64,000 nucleotides of DNA from NCBI RefSeq assembly GCF_021155765.1, contig NC_060110.1, positions 5,084,001-5,148,000 on the forward strand, given 5' to 3'. Shown piece after piece: positions 13,463 through 28,681 of the stretch. The position numbers and the translations under genes were made by a program. The notes below the pieces were generated by a model. That model had not been told where the DNA came from, searched no databases, and worked only from the letters and a program-made list of their open reading frames with translations. The DNA is from Diprion similis (Eukaryota > Arthropoda > Insecta > Hymenoptera > Diprionidae). Numbering within the stretch: the first letter of the stretch is position 1; each line of letters opens with the position of its first letter.

Positions 13463-16400
13463 CTATTCAAACTCCGTTTGAGCCCTGCAACAGATGGTAA
13501 TGCATATGAAGTGTTAAATATGAATGCGTTCAAATTACTCATTCAAAATACACGCATTTCACGATAATATAAGATGGTAGCAATGGTTTCATGTATAGGT
13601 ATATTTCAAGAAAAATAACGTGCCTTCAAAAAGCGTAGATAATTAATGCATGAGGAGTTATACCTTTTGACTAAGATAATTTTCAAAATCTTTGAATAAA
13701 AATTATTCGACAACACTTTGGACTGGCTAATCTAAATTCCAGAGCACAATTCAAATCAGTGACTGAACTGTGTCTCGTAAAATAATTTTGACATATTCAT
13801 AAAAAACGACTTACCTCCGGAACATGGTGCCCAAAATGTTTGCACTTTGTTCAAATCGTTGTTCATTTTTATGAGCTCGCTGATGCCATTTCTTTCTAAC
13901 TAAAGTCCAGTGATTAATATGGTCTCTCATAAGAACTTCTCGCGATTTTGGTGTATGGCGCTCCTAAAAACAAGTTACAACAATCTAACAAATAAAAAGG
14001 TGAAAATACAATTATTTTACATTTACAAGGTGTCCAGTTAAATCTAGATAAATAATGCTATGATAATTCCAGATTTTCCACATTGGTATATTAGTCTTTT
14101 CCAATCGACAGTAATCAAACATAAAAACGAATAAAAATCCATGTAACTGTATCTAGTAATCCATGTTACTGTCGTTGAAACGTACTTTGGAAGTCAAATA
14201 TATGTTATTAAAAAAAAGTTTGTTTTGTGAATTTCACGTGGGTGTATAACTCTACGTGTATTTGAAATATGAATTCTCTAGTTCAAGCTTGAAAGATTTT
14301 CCAGCACAATGCTGAATTTCCGCATATCCCAAGATAAAAAAAAATCAATGTTATAATGAATTTTATGATAATTTCCTGATCCTGGGAATTCCTGTGTGCA
14401 ACACTAACACAAATAGTAAATGTAATGCTACTCACATAGTCCAAATGGAGTTCCTCCTTGGGCAATGTTATAGGAGATGGGACACGATTTCGAGGCCATA
14501 CTTCTTCTCGAGGAAGAGGTGCTGGCAAGGAATAGACATCATGTACATCGCTGTCTGAGTCGAATAAAGTGTTGTTTGCATTGACTTCATTCAGTACCTC
14601 GGGACTTGGACTGCGAATTCTGAAGTGAGAATGGAATGTCAGCTTAGCGCATAGTGAAATATGTCGTGTACACAGAGGGTGAACGCAGGTGGCGTCTTTT
14701 TATCGTTTGCTAGCTTTCCGTAATTTGTTATCGTAAATATGGTTTACCAATCACGTTTCATTCCTAGTTTCTGATAAAATACACAAACATCCCTTTAAAA
14801 TTATTTGAAATGCGGAAATTTTAAAATAATGAACATCCAAACTGACAAATTAAAAATATAAATTAAAGAAATTAAATAATTCAGAAAAATAAAACTTGAA
14901 ATAAAATATAAATATTTAGAAAAAACGGGTAAAAGAGGGCCAAGCGGGAGTATTAATATCGCGGCTCCTCTCAGATGCTTGCCTCTGCGAATTCTGCTTA
15001 ACATGCAAAACTCATGAACTAAGCACAACAGGAACCTTCCGTTCAACTTGACTGGCTTGTATCTAATCTAATCACCAGTGGAGTTTAAGTGATAAGTATT
15101 GTGCATTTTTTTTGTTTGCATGGATACCCAATTAACGCAATAGTTATAGTAAAATGACAATGTCTGAAAAAGTTGGAGATCAAATTATGAGTATCACATA
15201 TGACCAACCTTTTAAAATTTTGATGGATATGAACTTTGGACAGGAATATTGACGCAATATTTACGTGAAAATCAATAAAATATTGGAGAATAAATTTTTT
15301 TTCTCAAGAAAGTTGTGAAATTCCATGACTTTTCCATTATCTATAAGATTCTATAACTTTTTCCAGTCTTATCAGTTTTCAGAAAGCGTTGCAATCCTGA
15401 TCATATATGAATAAATAAATGTATACACCGTGGTTTTTATACTCACTTAGGAACAAGATTAGGATTTCGTGGTTGATTTGCCATCCAAGCTCGGCAAATA
15501 GGATACAAGGGAGTATCTTCTTGGAACTGAGCTAGGTCGACACTCCGATCGAATAGCTTCATAACATAAGTGTGATGAAATGCTGTGTCCATTGGGGCCT
15601 GACGTCGGCGTCGCATTTTTTTGGCTTGCTGATATCTCATTGTTTTCGATGGAATCATAGATTCCCTACTTGGGTAATAAAATTTTCAAATATATTACCG
15701 AACGTGTACATAATCAAAGTTAGGTTTATTTCGGAATTGGACACAAAATACACTGACCTCACCAATATCTATCGGCATTAGTAATTGTACTACATGAGGT
15801 CAATTGTTTTCCATTTGGCTGAATAAATTTCTTATACACTGCTTCGATACTTAAATGTCTTCTCAACAAATTCATTATTCTTGATTACGCCGAAAATTAA
15901 ATTTTACTAAAATTGTGTCACGGTAAGACAAGATTTGAAAACTTCAATAAAAGGCACTAAAAGTTATGATGAAATGTTTTGTAATCAATGATTGATACAG
16001 AAAAAGCAGATGCATAGAATAAGGAAAAGTCTAGTCCATCTCGTGCACAATTTTTACCGAAGTTCCTCATATTATTAGTAAATAATGATAATTACAATTT
16101 TTTTACTTGAGGTTTGTACTCCTGGGAAGAGCTCTCTTCGCTAGATTCGGCAGATGAACCAGAGTCACTGTGTTGAAGAAGTTCTCTCAAAGCCCCCTTT
16201 AGCCTGTCGCGTGCGACTAGTACATCATTATCGCCTAAAATTAGATGTTTTCACAAAAAGACTGCCTCAGAATTCCTAGGTGTGCCAGAACTTTTATTTT
16301 ATCACTACCATTGCGTTGCATGTCTAATAGCAATTGTTAAAATTTTTTACTTGGAAAACTTCTTGACTTGTTAAATTTTTTATAGCGTGAATTCACCCTT

Positions 16401-16869
16401 CTCATGAACCATTTATATGCGCTAAGAGGTGAAAAATTATACTGCAAAATAAAGTCCATGGATGATTGTATCATCATTGACCAATTCAGCAATCACTACT
16501 ATAATGAAATGTAATCTTATCCATGAAAGATGAAGTGAATGAAACCTAAACTAAAGCATTGCCTATGAGTGATTTTAATAATAGTATTTCAATAAACCGG
16601 TATTTGTGAAAATATATCGATGATTGCTACTGATTTTGATTTTTTAGAAAATTTTTTGATTTCTTGGAAACTAAAACATTACAGTGTTCAGAACATGCAG
16701 GAAATGGCAAATTTCTGAGGCAAAGCATATCTCTGGTAAATTTCTGAGACACCTCGTTGGAATAAAAATTTTGGTTTGAATAAAACAGAATTTTATTACC
16801 TAGCTCGTCCTTTACTTCTACCTTCAGTCGACTCGCTGCAAGGTTTTGAACATTTCTTTTTTTTCCCAT
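13463..16869 (-). CDS. Lin37: LIN37, subunit of the DREAM/MuvB complex (CRAW domain)
   Basis: Minus-strand exons: 16800-16869, 16107-16234, 15447-15628, 14436-14619, 13815-13963 and a short last exon 13463-13484. They give 244 aa, close to human LIN37 (246). Conserved blocks in order are [20 protein letters not shown], a Ser/Glu-rich stretch, a basic KKMRRRRQ stretch, then [16 protein letters not shown] and [10 protein letters not shown]. The last carries the CRAW residues needed for MuvB assembly. A C-terminal [22 protein letters not shown] helix follows. LIN37 (mip40 in Drosophila) acts in the nucleus in repression of cell-cycle and developmental genes. Two junctions are uncertain. Exon 2/3 could instead use a donor at 16120 with an acceptor giving exon 15447-15665, which adds 8 aa. 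The last exon (AQTEFE, stop) rests on phase and a good acceptor only. The start may be at 16869 or at an in-frame ATG at 16878. Confidence 0.93.
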
Positions 16870-17500
16870 CTGAAGCATAGCAAGAATTTTATCTCGTGAT
16901 TAAGTCTGTCATAGCGCATGGAAGCATAACAATACTGACTATTATTGAAAGGAATTCAAATTTATTGCAATTCAAATTGCTGCCTCAGTTGCTCTCACGC
17001 ACAACATACGAATCGTTGATAAATAACTAGCTGTTGCTCTCACCTCTTTGATACTGTGTCTACGTCGGCCTACGGCAAACCAATGATGTATTAATGTAGT
17101 CGGATTCGAGGTTAAATTATGTGCACAGCCGTCGTGTCGACAAATCAACGCATATATATGAATTTCAGATTGTCGCCAAGAATCCAATCTACCAACAATT
17201 TTGCTTTCGTAACGACAATATTCTGATACAAAGTTGTGTTATTCAGACTCTTTATTGGATCTGACCATTGCCATCATTTTTTATGGATTTGTGTCAATTA
17301 TGTTCGTAATGTTAACCTATGGTGTCAACAAATGCCAACGGGTTTGTTGTGCCTTCCTCTTACTTCATGGTTGTGCCTGTGCTATAGAGGGCCTAGAATA
17401 GAAATGTTATGGTGCGTTGACTAGGGATTTTCTGAACTAGGTGGCGCCACCAGCGGAATGTGTTCTACGCATTAGCCGCGCGCAGCTCATCCTCTCGTCA
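16870..17500. promoter_or_regulatory. Probable bidirectional promoter, Lin37 / non-coding transcript
   Basis: Lin37 reads leftward from here and the predicted multi-exon transcript reads rightward. The interval 17430-17530 is GC- and CpG-rich compared with its surroundings (GGTGGCGCCACC, GCCGCGCGCAGC, GAGCGCGTTGAGCGGC), as expected of a divergent promoter. A first non-coding Lin37 exon may lie near 16980-17200; I cannot define its borders. Confidence 0.4.
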
Positions 17501-20500
17501 ACGCTGAGCGCGTTGAGCGGCGGCATTTCTTTTCGAACAGTCGGATAAGAACCACGTGCAGAAAGTGGAATTTGATAAGTGCTTACTGACAAACTTACGT
17601 ACGTGAGTGAATTGCAGAGACGTGCATCTCGAGGAATAAAAACAATTGTTGAAGTAAGAACCGGCGGAAATATCGAAGGTGAGTTTCATATCTTGAGTTG
17701 TCATTGTTTCTTGCGACTTCAGGCTCAGCGATCTCAATTCTCGTGACTCTGCGTCGAGTTTCGTGTTTTCGTTGTTTTTTCACTGATTTTTGGCAAATGC
17801 GTAGTTGTATTGTTAGCATGTTTGTTTAGTCGATTGGCAGCCAAATACAGCACAAAAAGTGAAGCGTAAGCGTGGAATCAAGTGTTATTGTAGTGCAAAT
17901 TCTTGGATTAAGGCCTCCTACAGTCGCCTAGGTAGGTTATTGACAGATTGAGATTACTCTCGGGCTGACTTTGGCTACCGATAAACGTTTTGTGACAAGA
18001 AAAAATACGTTCGAATAAAACCGACCTTGCAGACGTGAACTTCAATTGAATTTGTGTTGACGATTTCGGTTCGTGGATCGCATCTCTCACCCGGAGACAC
18101 GTTTTTGAAATGCAGTTACAGCGTAATTATAATCGCGCGGTTCATTTTGAGGTCATTTGTTGTGTATAAGGAAATTTCATCGGAACGCTAGTTGGACGGG
18201 AATTTATTGTTATTTACATTTGGGTGCACTTGTGTTGCTACAATGCGTAGCGCGACGGTTCGAGCGGCGTATTGTTCGAAACAAAAGACAACCAAAAATG
18301 GTTCGTGTTTATCACCGCGAGTATTTCTACGAATAACAAATTAGGGATTTCGTGTTCTTCCGAATTTCTTGCTGAAGGTTAGCGTTGTGATCCATTATTG
18401 TGCAATTCTTCATTACCCTGTAACAAAAATTGATCCATGAAACGGCGTTAGCATAGTTGTTTAAAAATTTATTGTGAATGTAAGTCGTTGATGGTTGTTT
18501 ATTCCTCATACCTATTATGACTTTCGATAACTGTGGTGAATTTTTAATGCTGTTTGAATCGATTTAAAGGTTACATATAACCAATAAAATATTGTTTTAT
18601 CTTATCTGATTACAGAAATAAATTGCAACGCCGTTGATTGGCCTTAGTGATTATATGGATTGAAAGACTCTGTCAATGAATCTTGGAGACACCATTTGGT
18701 AGCACAACTGATGAATTTATTGCAGAAAAGCAAAAGGTATAAAAAAATCCAAGACAGTGTTTACTTGATTACGTAGTCTATAACATTTACCAAGGCTTTG
18801 CATAATACATAACACACTAACATTGCATGTATTTATATACTTAGTATATGGATGTTAAACATGGAATATTAACAATATTTTGTGGCCTTTTATCTGATTG
18901 CAGTTGTACTGCACCAAGATTAGTCGAGGGTAATGAGCATTTGAATTAAGTGACCGTAACGATGAGTTGGAAAACAAAAAGCAGAAGCCGATCAGGTCAC
19001 AACTTTGTGAAATAATGAAAAACAGGTATGTGTACATTTGAAAACATTCTTGATTTTACTATCAAGCTACTTTTACTCGTTTGTGAAATTTATATTTTGG
19101 TTGAAATTTATTGCTATTCAGTGTTTGATTAATTTTATAAAATGGGTTGTAAATTTTCAATTGTGCATGTATCGATTTGGAAAATAAAACGCTAGTGAAA
19201 TGTTATTTCTTATCTGATTACAGGAACAGACTAAGTTGCAGTACGATTGACCCCATTTAACAATGATCTGAAATGAAGTAAACCGATCAATCGCTCCCTA
19301 AAAATATAGCGAAAACTCGAATAACCCCTACAGTGAATAATTCTTAAAGGTATGTAATGGATGTGACTTTTAATGTCAATGTTGCTTTTGATCGTAAATG
19401 ATCTTAGCTGCTTACTGATTTTATGAATTGATTTGACACTGTGCTTATTTTATTTGTATAATATTATTAATTTCTGCAGTTCATTTAAATGTATCAGAAA
19501 CCACTGCAATATCATGGTATGAAAAATAGTTTTGACAGAGATGGTCTGTAGTGGCATAAAATTTGATGCAAGTATATTGTGTGAGTAATATTGTGTTATA
19601 TTTTTATTGCAGTGTAAAAGCTGCGTCGCCTCACCATGCAACGTTGGATACTACCAGAACTACTCCGTGTAAAGTGTGGAGCAACCCGAAGGAGGTAAGA
19701 ATACTTCTTTTATACAATTGTTTGATAATTCATGGCAGGAATTTGAAGCCAAATTCTGTCCTTATCCAATATGCTGTGAATGAATATGGAAGCAGAAAAC
19801 AGTAATAATTAATTTGAGAGTTGGAAATCTAGTTTGCTGAATTAATACGAGTTCCTTTTTTTTGTTTTTTCCAGAGTCAAGCAGAGACATCCGAGTGCCT
19901 TCTCCATCGTACTCGGCAACGTTGGTGAGTTTGCACGTGTTTAGGTCATGGGTATTTCCCTGGGTTTTCCCTGTCACGTGGCGTGGCGGTAACAATTGTT
20001 CCACAAATCTTCAATTTCTTAGCTATATGAATAGGCTCATTCGCGATCACAACGCTGCTTGACTTTAAGTCCAGTTATTTTTTCTTTGAAATTTTGTTCA
20101 CTACAACTCATCTAAAGTTAGTAATTTTGCACGTTGCTAAACGTGGAATGAGCATCGCGACAGGTAACCATCGCTTACACGACATTCGCGAGACCGAATT
20201 GTGTTTAGCTACTGATAGAATAATCGATATTTGAATTTACCTATAATGTCGTTTAAGCGGTGGGTTCACCTGAGGTTTCAACACATTCCAACGATTGTTT
20301 AATCATGTACACATGATTGTTTGATTTCAAAGTCTGGCATAACGTAATGTAGTCAAATTGCATGTTATATCTTGAATCATTTTCACGTTTTTAACAGCCA
20401 GCAAGTATTGATAAACTGCAGGTTTAGCTCGCTCAGAAAAATGCTGATTAGAATACAGGATGCTTCTAATCTATTTTATAAAATGTTAGTGTACTGATAA

Positions 20501-20590
20501 TCCGCCAGTAATCACTAAAATAATACGTACAATAATATCACGACTTTGCAGCTGGCGGAGTAAGGTACAAAAACATTTTACTCCCTACAG
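17500..20590 (+). ncRNA. Predicted multi-exon long non-coding transcript
   Basis: Splice-site pairs define a plus-strand chain: first exon ending 17678 (GAAG/GTGAGT), then 18616-18736, 18904-19025, 19224-19349, 19613-19694, 19875-19924 and 20552-20590. All have GT-AG borders, good donors and small introns. Exons two to four have stops in all frames and no conserved peptide, so they look non-coding. The later three join to leave two frames open; the only ATG-led one starts at 19636 (MQRWILPELLRV...) and would give about 58 aa with no family I recognise. The first exon begins near the Lin37 divergent promoter; its 5' end is a guess. It may instead be the 5' untranslated part of an unseen gene. 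No C/D or H/ACA snoRNA boxes were found in the introns. Confidence 0.4.
18594..19349 (+). repeat. Three tandem exons with a shared acceptor motif
   Basis: Exons 18616-18736, 18904-19025 and 19224-19349 are 121, 122 and 126 bases long. Each is preceded by a nearly identical intron end, TTATCTGATTACAG (TTATCTGATTGCAG in the second). Intron starts are also alike (GTATAA, GTATGT, GTATGT), as are A-rich exon ends. Exon bodies align only weakly. This fits old tandem exon duplication with the acceptor conserved. Confidence 0.5.
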
Positions 20591-21759
20591 GTAATGAACG
20601 AAAAAGTAAGTCACAGTGACCACGGCGCAATTGAGAAGGAATGATGTGTGTTGGAAAGAATGGAAAATCGTATAGATCGAATATAGGTAACCGGGTAGGT
20701 ACGTGGACGTTTTAGGATCCGTCGCGGGGCTTATGCATGTGTGTGTGTGAGTCTCTCTTTTCAATATTTTCGTTGGGTGGTTCCGTTGGGAAACATGCGA
20801 GGGGTAGGAAAGTCGCGATCTGCCGCGATGTTACTAACTTTTGTATTCCACAGCGTCAAACGATCACAGTGATTCTTGTCCGAGAACATTTAAAGTCGTA
20901 AAATGAACTCTAATTAAGAGTCTCCGGAGCATTTGTAAGCTTACAATTTTAACGAGGTTGAATTTATAATAATTTTTTTTTGTCATTGGCCACATTTTTC
21001 GGTTGTTATTTAATTGAATTATCAAGTCATTATTAATGATTATTTTTTATTCAATTCATCGCTGTGATCGTTTGAATGGGCAAAATGTATCTCTGCATCA
21101 TCTATCGCGTTCCGTGGTACGCTAGATGGCAGGAGATACTGAGCTCGAAGACGTCGCGTCGAAGAGGACCGCCGACCGTCACGCCACACACTAAAGCATG
21201 ACTTTTTTCACCCAACCTCCCTCCCGCACTTAACACGCTTCTGAGAACCACAATCTGCATCGTGTTGTGTCAGATTCAAAAAGATGCAGATGCGGATCGT
21301 ATTTCTAGAAAATTTATCGCATTTCCTAGGTGTTTAAGATGTTTTAATCAGTCGCGCCTTTTTGCGCGTAGATTGATCACGGGAGTCAGACGCGCTTTTT
21401 ACGCGGGGATTTTGTAAATGGTATACAAAAAAGTAAAGTACTCTTGTTGAACTAAGCGTTCAGCTGTTTGGTCAATTTTGTAAAGAATAATTCGGTTTGT
21501 AAGTTTGGCCGCGCCATTTGCGCGTTGACTTGAGACTTTTCGATTCTGAGACAAAGCGCTGTATTTACAAGCCGGCGCTCGACGCGAGAGGAAAAGATCT
21601 CGGGAGTGTTTAGTGATAGTGAAGAATCTTGGCGTAAGTATTTTCTAAATATATCTTAAGTGGACAAAAGTATTTGTTTTACAGATCGTATTTTTTTCAG
21701 TTTCAGTTTAACGGAGCAATTTTTTTTCACATTTACACTAATTGTGAGAAATACAGACA

Positions 21760-21874
21760 TGGTGGCGACAGACCAGGATAACCGGGGAAAACGTCAGGGA
21801 ACTCTGAATTTTTCATTGGGAAAAGTCAGGGAATTTTATTTGAGCAAAATTGTCGCCACCCTCTTAGAATTTCC
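21760..21874. repeat. Small element with GGTGGCGACA inverted ends
   Basis: GGTGGCGACA near 21761 and TGTCGCCACC near 21863 are inverted ends of a segment of about 110 bp with repeated GTCAGGGAA motifs. The segment resembles in wording the repeat at 53400-53760. It is probably a remnant of a dispersed DNA element. Confidence 0.5.
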
Positions 21875-22047
21875 AGTCGAAAAATATATTTACTTCAACA
21901 TTTTTTGGTCGGAAATTGATTTTAAATAAAAAAAAGTGTATATATAGTTGTTTCATCAATAGAAATAATCGAGTTAAAGACTGTTGCCACGAATGTCATA
22001 TTCGGGTCCACATAGTTTTTGTCAGTGTATCCATTTTTGCCATTATA

Positions 22048-22229
22048 CTAATCAAACTTTTTGTCTGTTTCAGCTGATCAAACCTTTTGTCTGTTTCAGC
22101 GAATCAAACCTTTTTTCTGTTTCAGCTAATCAAACCTTATGTCTGTTTCAGCTAATGAAACTTTTTGTCTGTTATAGCTAATCAAACCTTTTGTCTGTTT
22201 CAGCTAATCAAACCTTTTGTCCGTTTCAG
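22048..22229 (+). repeat. Seven-copy 26-bp minisatellite of splice-acceptor-like units
   Basis: Seven head-to-tail units of exactly 26 bases each begin CTAATCAAAC (small variants) and end TCTGTTTCAG. An eighth partial unit begins CTAATTAG at 22230. Every unit therefore contains a branch-point-like CTAAT, a pyrimidine tract and a terminal CAG or TAG: a complete 3' splice-site cassette. Unit divergence is low (0-3 substitutions). Confidence 0.85.
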
Positions 22230-23829
22230 CTAATTAGTTTCTCCATTTTCTTTGGCTAATTAACTTTTCTTCTAATCTAAGCTCATTACTTTTTTTATCT
22301 GTTCCATCATTTTACTCGTTATAATATCATCTGTTTCGAATATTTCATTATTTAGGTACAGGTCTGGTTTCGGTCAGTCTTCTTGGTTTTACGGAAAGAC
22401 AAGGCTTTGAGTACAAAGAAACTATTTGCCCCAATAGCATTTTGCAAACGATAGTGTGTTAAAAAAATATCTATATTTCACATACACATTTTCCGTAGCA
22501 ATCGTGACAATCTACTTGAAACTTTAAAAATCATGGATTTTCATGGATTATAACATTTTTTTCATAGTCATGTATGTAATTAATTGATTATCATGTTATT
22601 AATTATACTCCTATCTGTTTCAGGGCCTGTAGAAGTAAAAATTTAATGCTGCTGGCTGAAACTAATAAAAAAATATATTTTCTGGTCGTCATTTAGCTGA
22701 AATTTTAGTTACAAATTCTGCTGTTTGACGTTGGTGACTGGATTTTGAAGAAGAAAATGTTATACTGTGGAACAGTTGAGATTGGTACAGTTTTTTTCAT
22801 AGTGTAAAATTCTACAAATTTTGTTCTGTTCTGCACTTATTGTTAAATTTGTAATCATCATTATTACAAATTGTGGCATCACTTTTCCCAAATTCTTCTT
22901 CTTTTTTTGCTTTGCGATGCTTTTTATATCTTATTACTCGAAGGTAAATGCTAATGTTGTACAGCAATCGGTGTTTTTGTTTACCAGTTTTGGGTGCGTG
23001 TCAAGTTCTTCTCCATTCACGATTTATATATAGCTCTCTTCTTAATTCTGTTCAAAACATGATAAATAAATTAAATAAACATATCCAAAAACTTTCTAAA
23101 CTGTCGAAAAAAAAAAAAAAAAAAAAATGGAGGTAGTTTACACCCGGCAACCGAGGGGTATCGTTAGACTTTGTGTTGTAAAATGTTGTCCAAGTAGACG
23201 ACGTAGACGTAAAAGTATCGAACCCTCCACAAAATAACGATTTGTAAAATTTTTCTTTTCCGATAATTTTTTGATTAAAATTTCGAGTAAAAATTCCACT
23301 CTTTAAATAAATATTTCAATCCTAAATTTCAAATTTTTCTTAGCGTCAGATTAAATAAATGGAAAAAATAACCTTGTTTAATTGACACGTGGAAATGTCA
23401 TTTGATAACTTTTTTGAAAACAGCGCCTTCACAAAGCGGATATCCGTTTATTTTTCCCTTTAAACGTCCCGCCGGTCCCGCCCCTCTTGCTACAGCAGCG
23501 CCATCTCACATGTCTGTACTCTACTTTACGGACACTTTTTATACACCAAGATGGTCTTCTTATTACTCTTGATATTTTTCATGCTAAATAATTATTGGGA
23601 ATTGAAATTTCGAGGTTATGACGAGGTATCGTAGGCAAAGTCAAACTGCCGGGGCAGCTTAACGCCGTGTATCGTACGTGGTACGTAAAAACTTGGGGGT
23701 GAAGCTAGCAGGAAAAGGATGCGTGGCAAGTGATAAGCCTATATGCCGATGCCGAACGTTGATTTGTGTCACTTCGGCGTGTAAAGTGCCACGACTGACT
23801 TCTTCAGGTCGTTCTAAAAGCTCTTGATC

Positions 23830-26623
<2,794 letters not shown>

Positions 26624-26827
26624 CTACGATCGTTATTGCTTCGCCGAAATTTCTGCATTTATCCCACTTTAACTTGTCATGAGTATAAGTGGGGACGGTA
26701 TTTATAATTTTTTCCGCATTACCAGTTATAAATATACCAAGATACATACAGAATGAATTGTTAATGACAGAATGGTCTGTCGTCTACTATCCATCATTAG
26801 TAATATACGCTTATACAGCGCGCTGTT

Positions 26828-26990
26828 CTGGTAAAAATTCCGTTGGACGCAGAGAGAAACTTACAAGAAATGAAGAAATGTGCCAAAAGCTGTAAAAAAC
26901 AGACAGAAAACTGATTCTGTGTCTGTTTCTCTAAGGTATTTGGCACAATTTCTCTACACATCTATCTGCGTCCAACAGACTTTTTACTAG
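26828..26990. mobile_element. Foldback element downstream of Gmd
   Basis: Inverted arms begin CTRGTAAAAA and share GTTGGACGCAGA, with a further pairing block GTGCCAAA. The total is about 163 bp with no ORF. It starts about 205 bases after the Gmd stop and may lie in its 3' UTR. Family not recognised. Confidence 0.6.
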
Positions 26991-28483
26991 GGTGGTCGTG
27001 TGCGGAAGATACGTTCTAGGAAAACTCTGGGAAATAATCCTGTCATCTCTCGTGTTTGTGTGCTACCAACGTGTTAGGTTCGTGATCGAGAGTTGAAACG
27101 CTGCACGTTCGGTTAAACCGGCATCATACTCAAAACTCTAGGAAGTTAGTTATTTGGCAAAAAATTATCTTCAAAGCTTTCATTGTCTAAACCAGAAACG
27201 GAAATGACGAGTGCAAGATTTTCTACCAGAATTTCCTCCCATTAGCTGCTCAACCAGAACGTAGCAGCTTTTAGTATTACTTTGCTTAAGCTTTGTCAAA
27301 TTTAAATACTATTTTGAACTCCCTGAACAAAGAAATGCATAGACACTTCCTGGATTTGGAGCTTGAAATAATGAAGTGTTGAAATGCTTACTATAATTGT
27401 TCAATTGCATTATTACAGGAATTGTATTATTTTTGCGGTAATTATACCCTAAAGTTTCCACGAATCTGATGTGAACAAGGAAAGATGAGGAATGCAGTGG
27501 ACCACTAACCTCAGCATAATCCAAATCAGTTTTTGTTATTTACCGGATTCCATGAAAACTTAATTCAATATTGTTCGTGGGTTTGATCTTACGGTATAAT
27601 GCAAACAATATATAGGTAATCCAATTATTTCTTCTGCTTTTGAATCATTACGATAAACACTTCACCAAATAATTATTTTGAGTTTCAAATCGACGGTTTT
27701 GAGTCCTCTCAAAGGTACAGCTTGAACATGATAAAACGGTGCAGCACTGAGTTGACATGTAGAAATATGGAGCGAATAGAGTGGAGCCTGCATTCCTCCC
27801 CGTTGATGATTATATATATATATTCAGAGCCTTATTTCGGAAATTAATTTATAATCAATAACGAACATGCATGTAAAATTTCGTCAAGATTAGTGTTTGC
27901 ATTGCAGTTTGCAAAAAATTCAGGGATAGTGCGATGTGTGACAGTAATTAGCTGTCTTTATAAAGTATTCATTGCACGTATTTTTTTCGTTATTAGGGAG
28001 TTTAGAAACAAGAATTTTGCTTTCAAAGAATACATATGTACATATGTATATATGAGGCTTCATTATTTTTATAAGTAGTGATTTCGACATTAGATTGATC
28101 AGATTTTTTTTTTATCTCCTTATGAGGATGGTAAACGCCACAACAGGGCAAATACATTTCACTAACTCATTCTAATGGTAAATGAATGATACCAAAAAAA
28201 AATTTTCATGGTTTCTTGTCGATTGTAGGGAAACAATGAAATTACTATTAAAACTTGAGATATAAATATAGAGAAAATTTTATATTTTGATATATGTGAC
28301 ACCTAACTTTCAGGAATCCAAATTTCATGGAACTTGAAATGTGAATTGATTCAAGATCATAAGTGAATATTATTCTATATCTTTTTCAATTACTACGAAT
28401 ATTCTTGCAGATACTACAACGAGGAAAGCACAAGTCATATAAGTTATAGGCATTGAAATTGTTGTAGATGTGAGAAGTTGATC

Positions 28484-28681
28484 AGGTAAGTGTACCAGTT
28501 ATTCACACGCTTAGACCCAATTATTAACCCTTTTATTTTCCAAAATTATAAATTGTCAATTTTTCAATGACTAAAACGATTGCTAGAGAGTTAAACATTA
28601 CAAATTCATTTTTCGGTAATTTTAAAATTAAGAAGTAAACAGATACATTCAAAAAAGGTCAATAACTGGTACACTTACCTT
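28484..28681. mobile_element. MITE-like element with AGGTAAGTGTACCAGTTATT ends
   Basis: The 20-base end AGGTAAGTGTACCAGTTATT at 28484 recurs inverted at the right end (AATAACTGGTACACTTACCT). About 198 bp in total, AT-rich and non-coding. The left end contains a splice-donor consensus, AG/GTAAGT. Confidence 0.65.

Larger units (their letters stand above)
20620..23829. other. Region between the non-coding transcript and Gmd
   Basis: No coding exon is recognised. A CpG-rich segment at about 21330-21633 ends in a strong donor-like GGC/GTAAGT (donor at 21634), which may be the first exon of another transcript. A small inverted-repeat element (21760-21874) and a 26-bp minisatellite (22048-22229) follow. 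Then comes AT-rich sequence with an A-run near 23108. The last 150 bases before 23830 should hold the Gmd promoter and 5' UTR. Confidence 0.4.

Noticed and set aside
16972-17187. 71-codon frame upstream of Lin37
   Set aside because: Not in phase with Lin37 through a usable junction and unlike LIN37 N-termini; more likely 5' untranslated or promoter sequence.
17679-19612. Possible snoRNA host gene
   Set aside because: The short introns lack paired C (RTGATGA) and D (CTGA) boxes at the usual spacing, and no H/ACA fold was evident. The recurring CTGA belongs to the acceptor motif.
22350-22370. CAGGTCTGG resembling the MITE end at 2559
   Set aside because: Only about nine bases match and no inverted partner is nearby.
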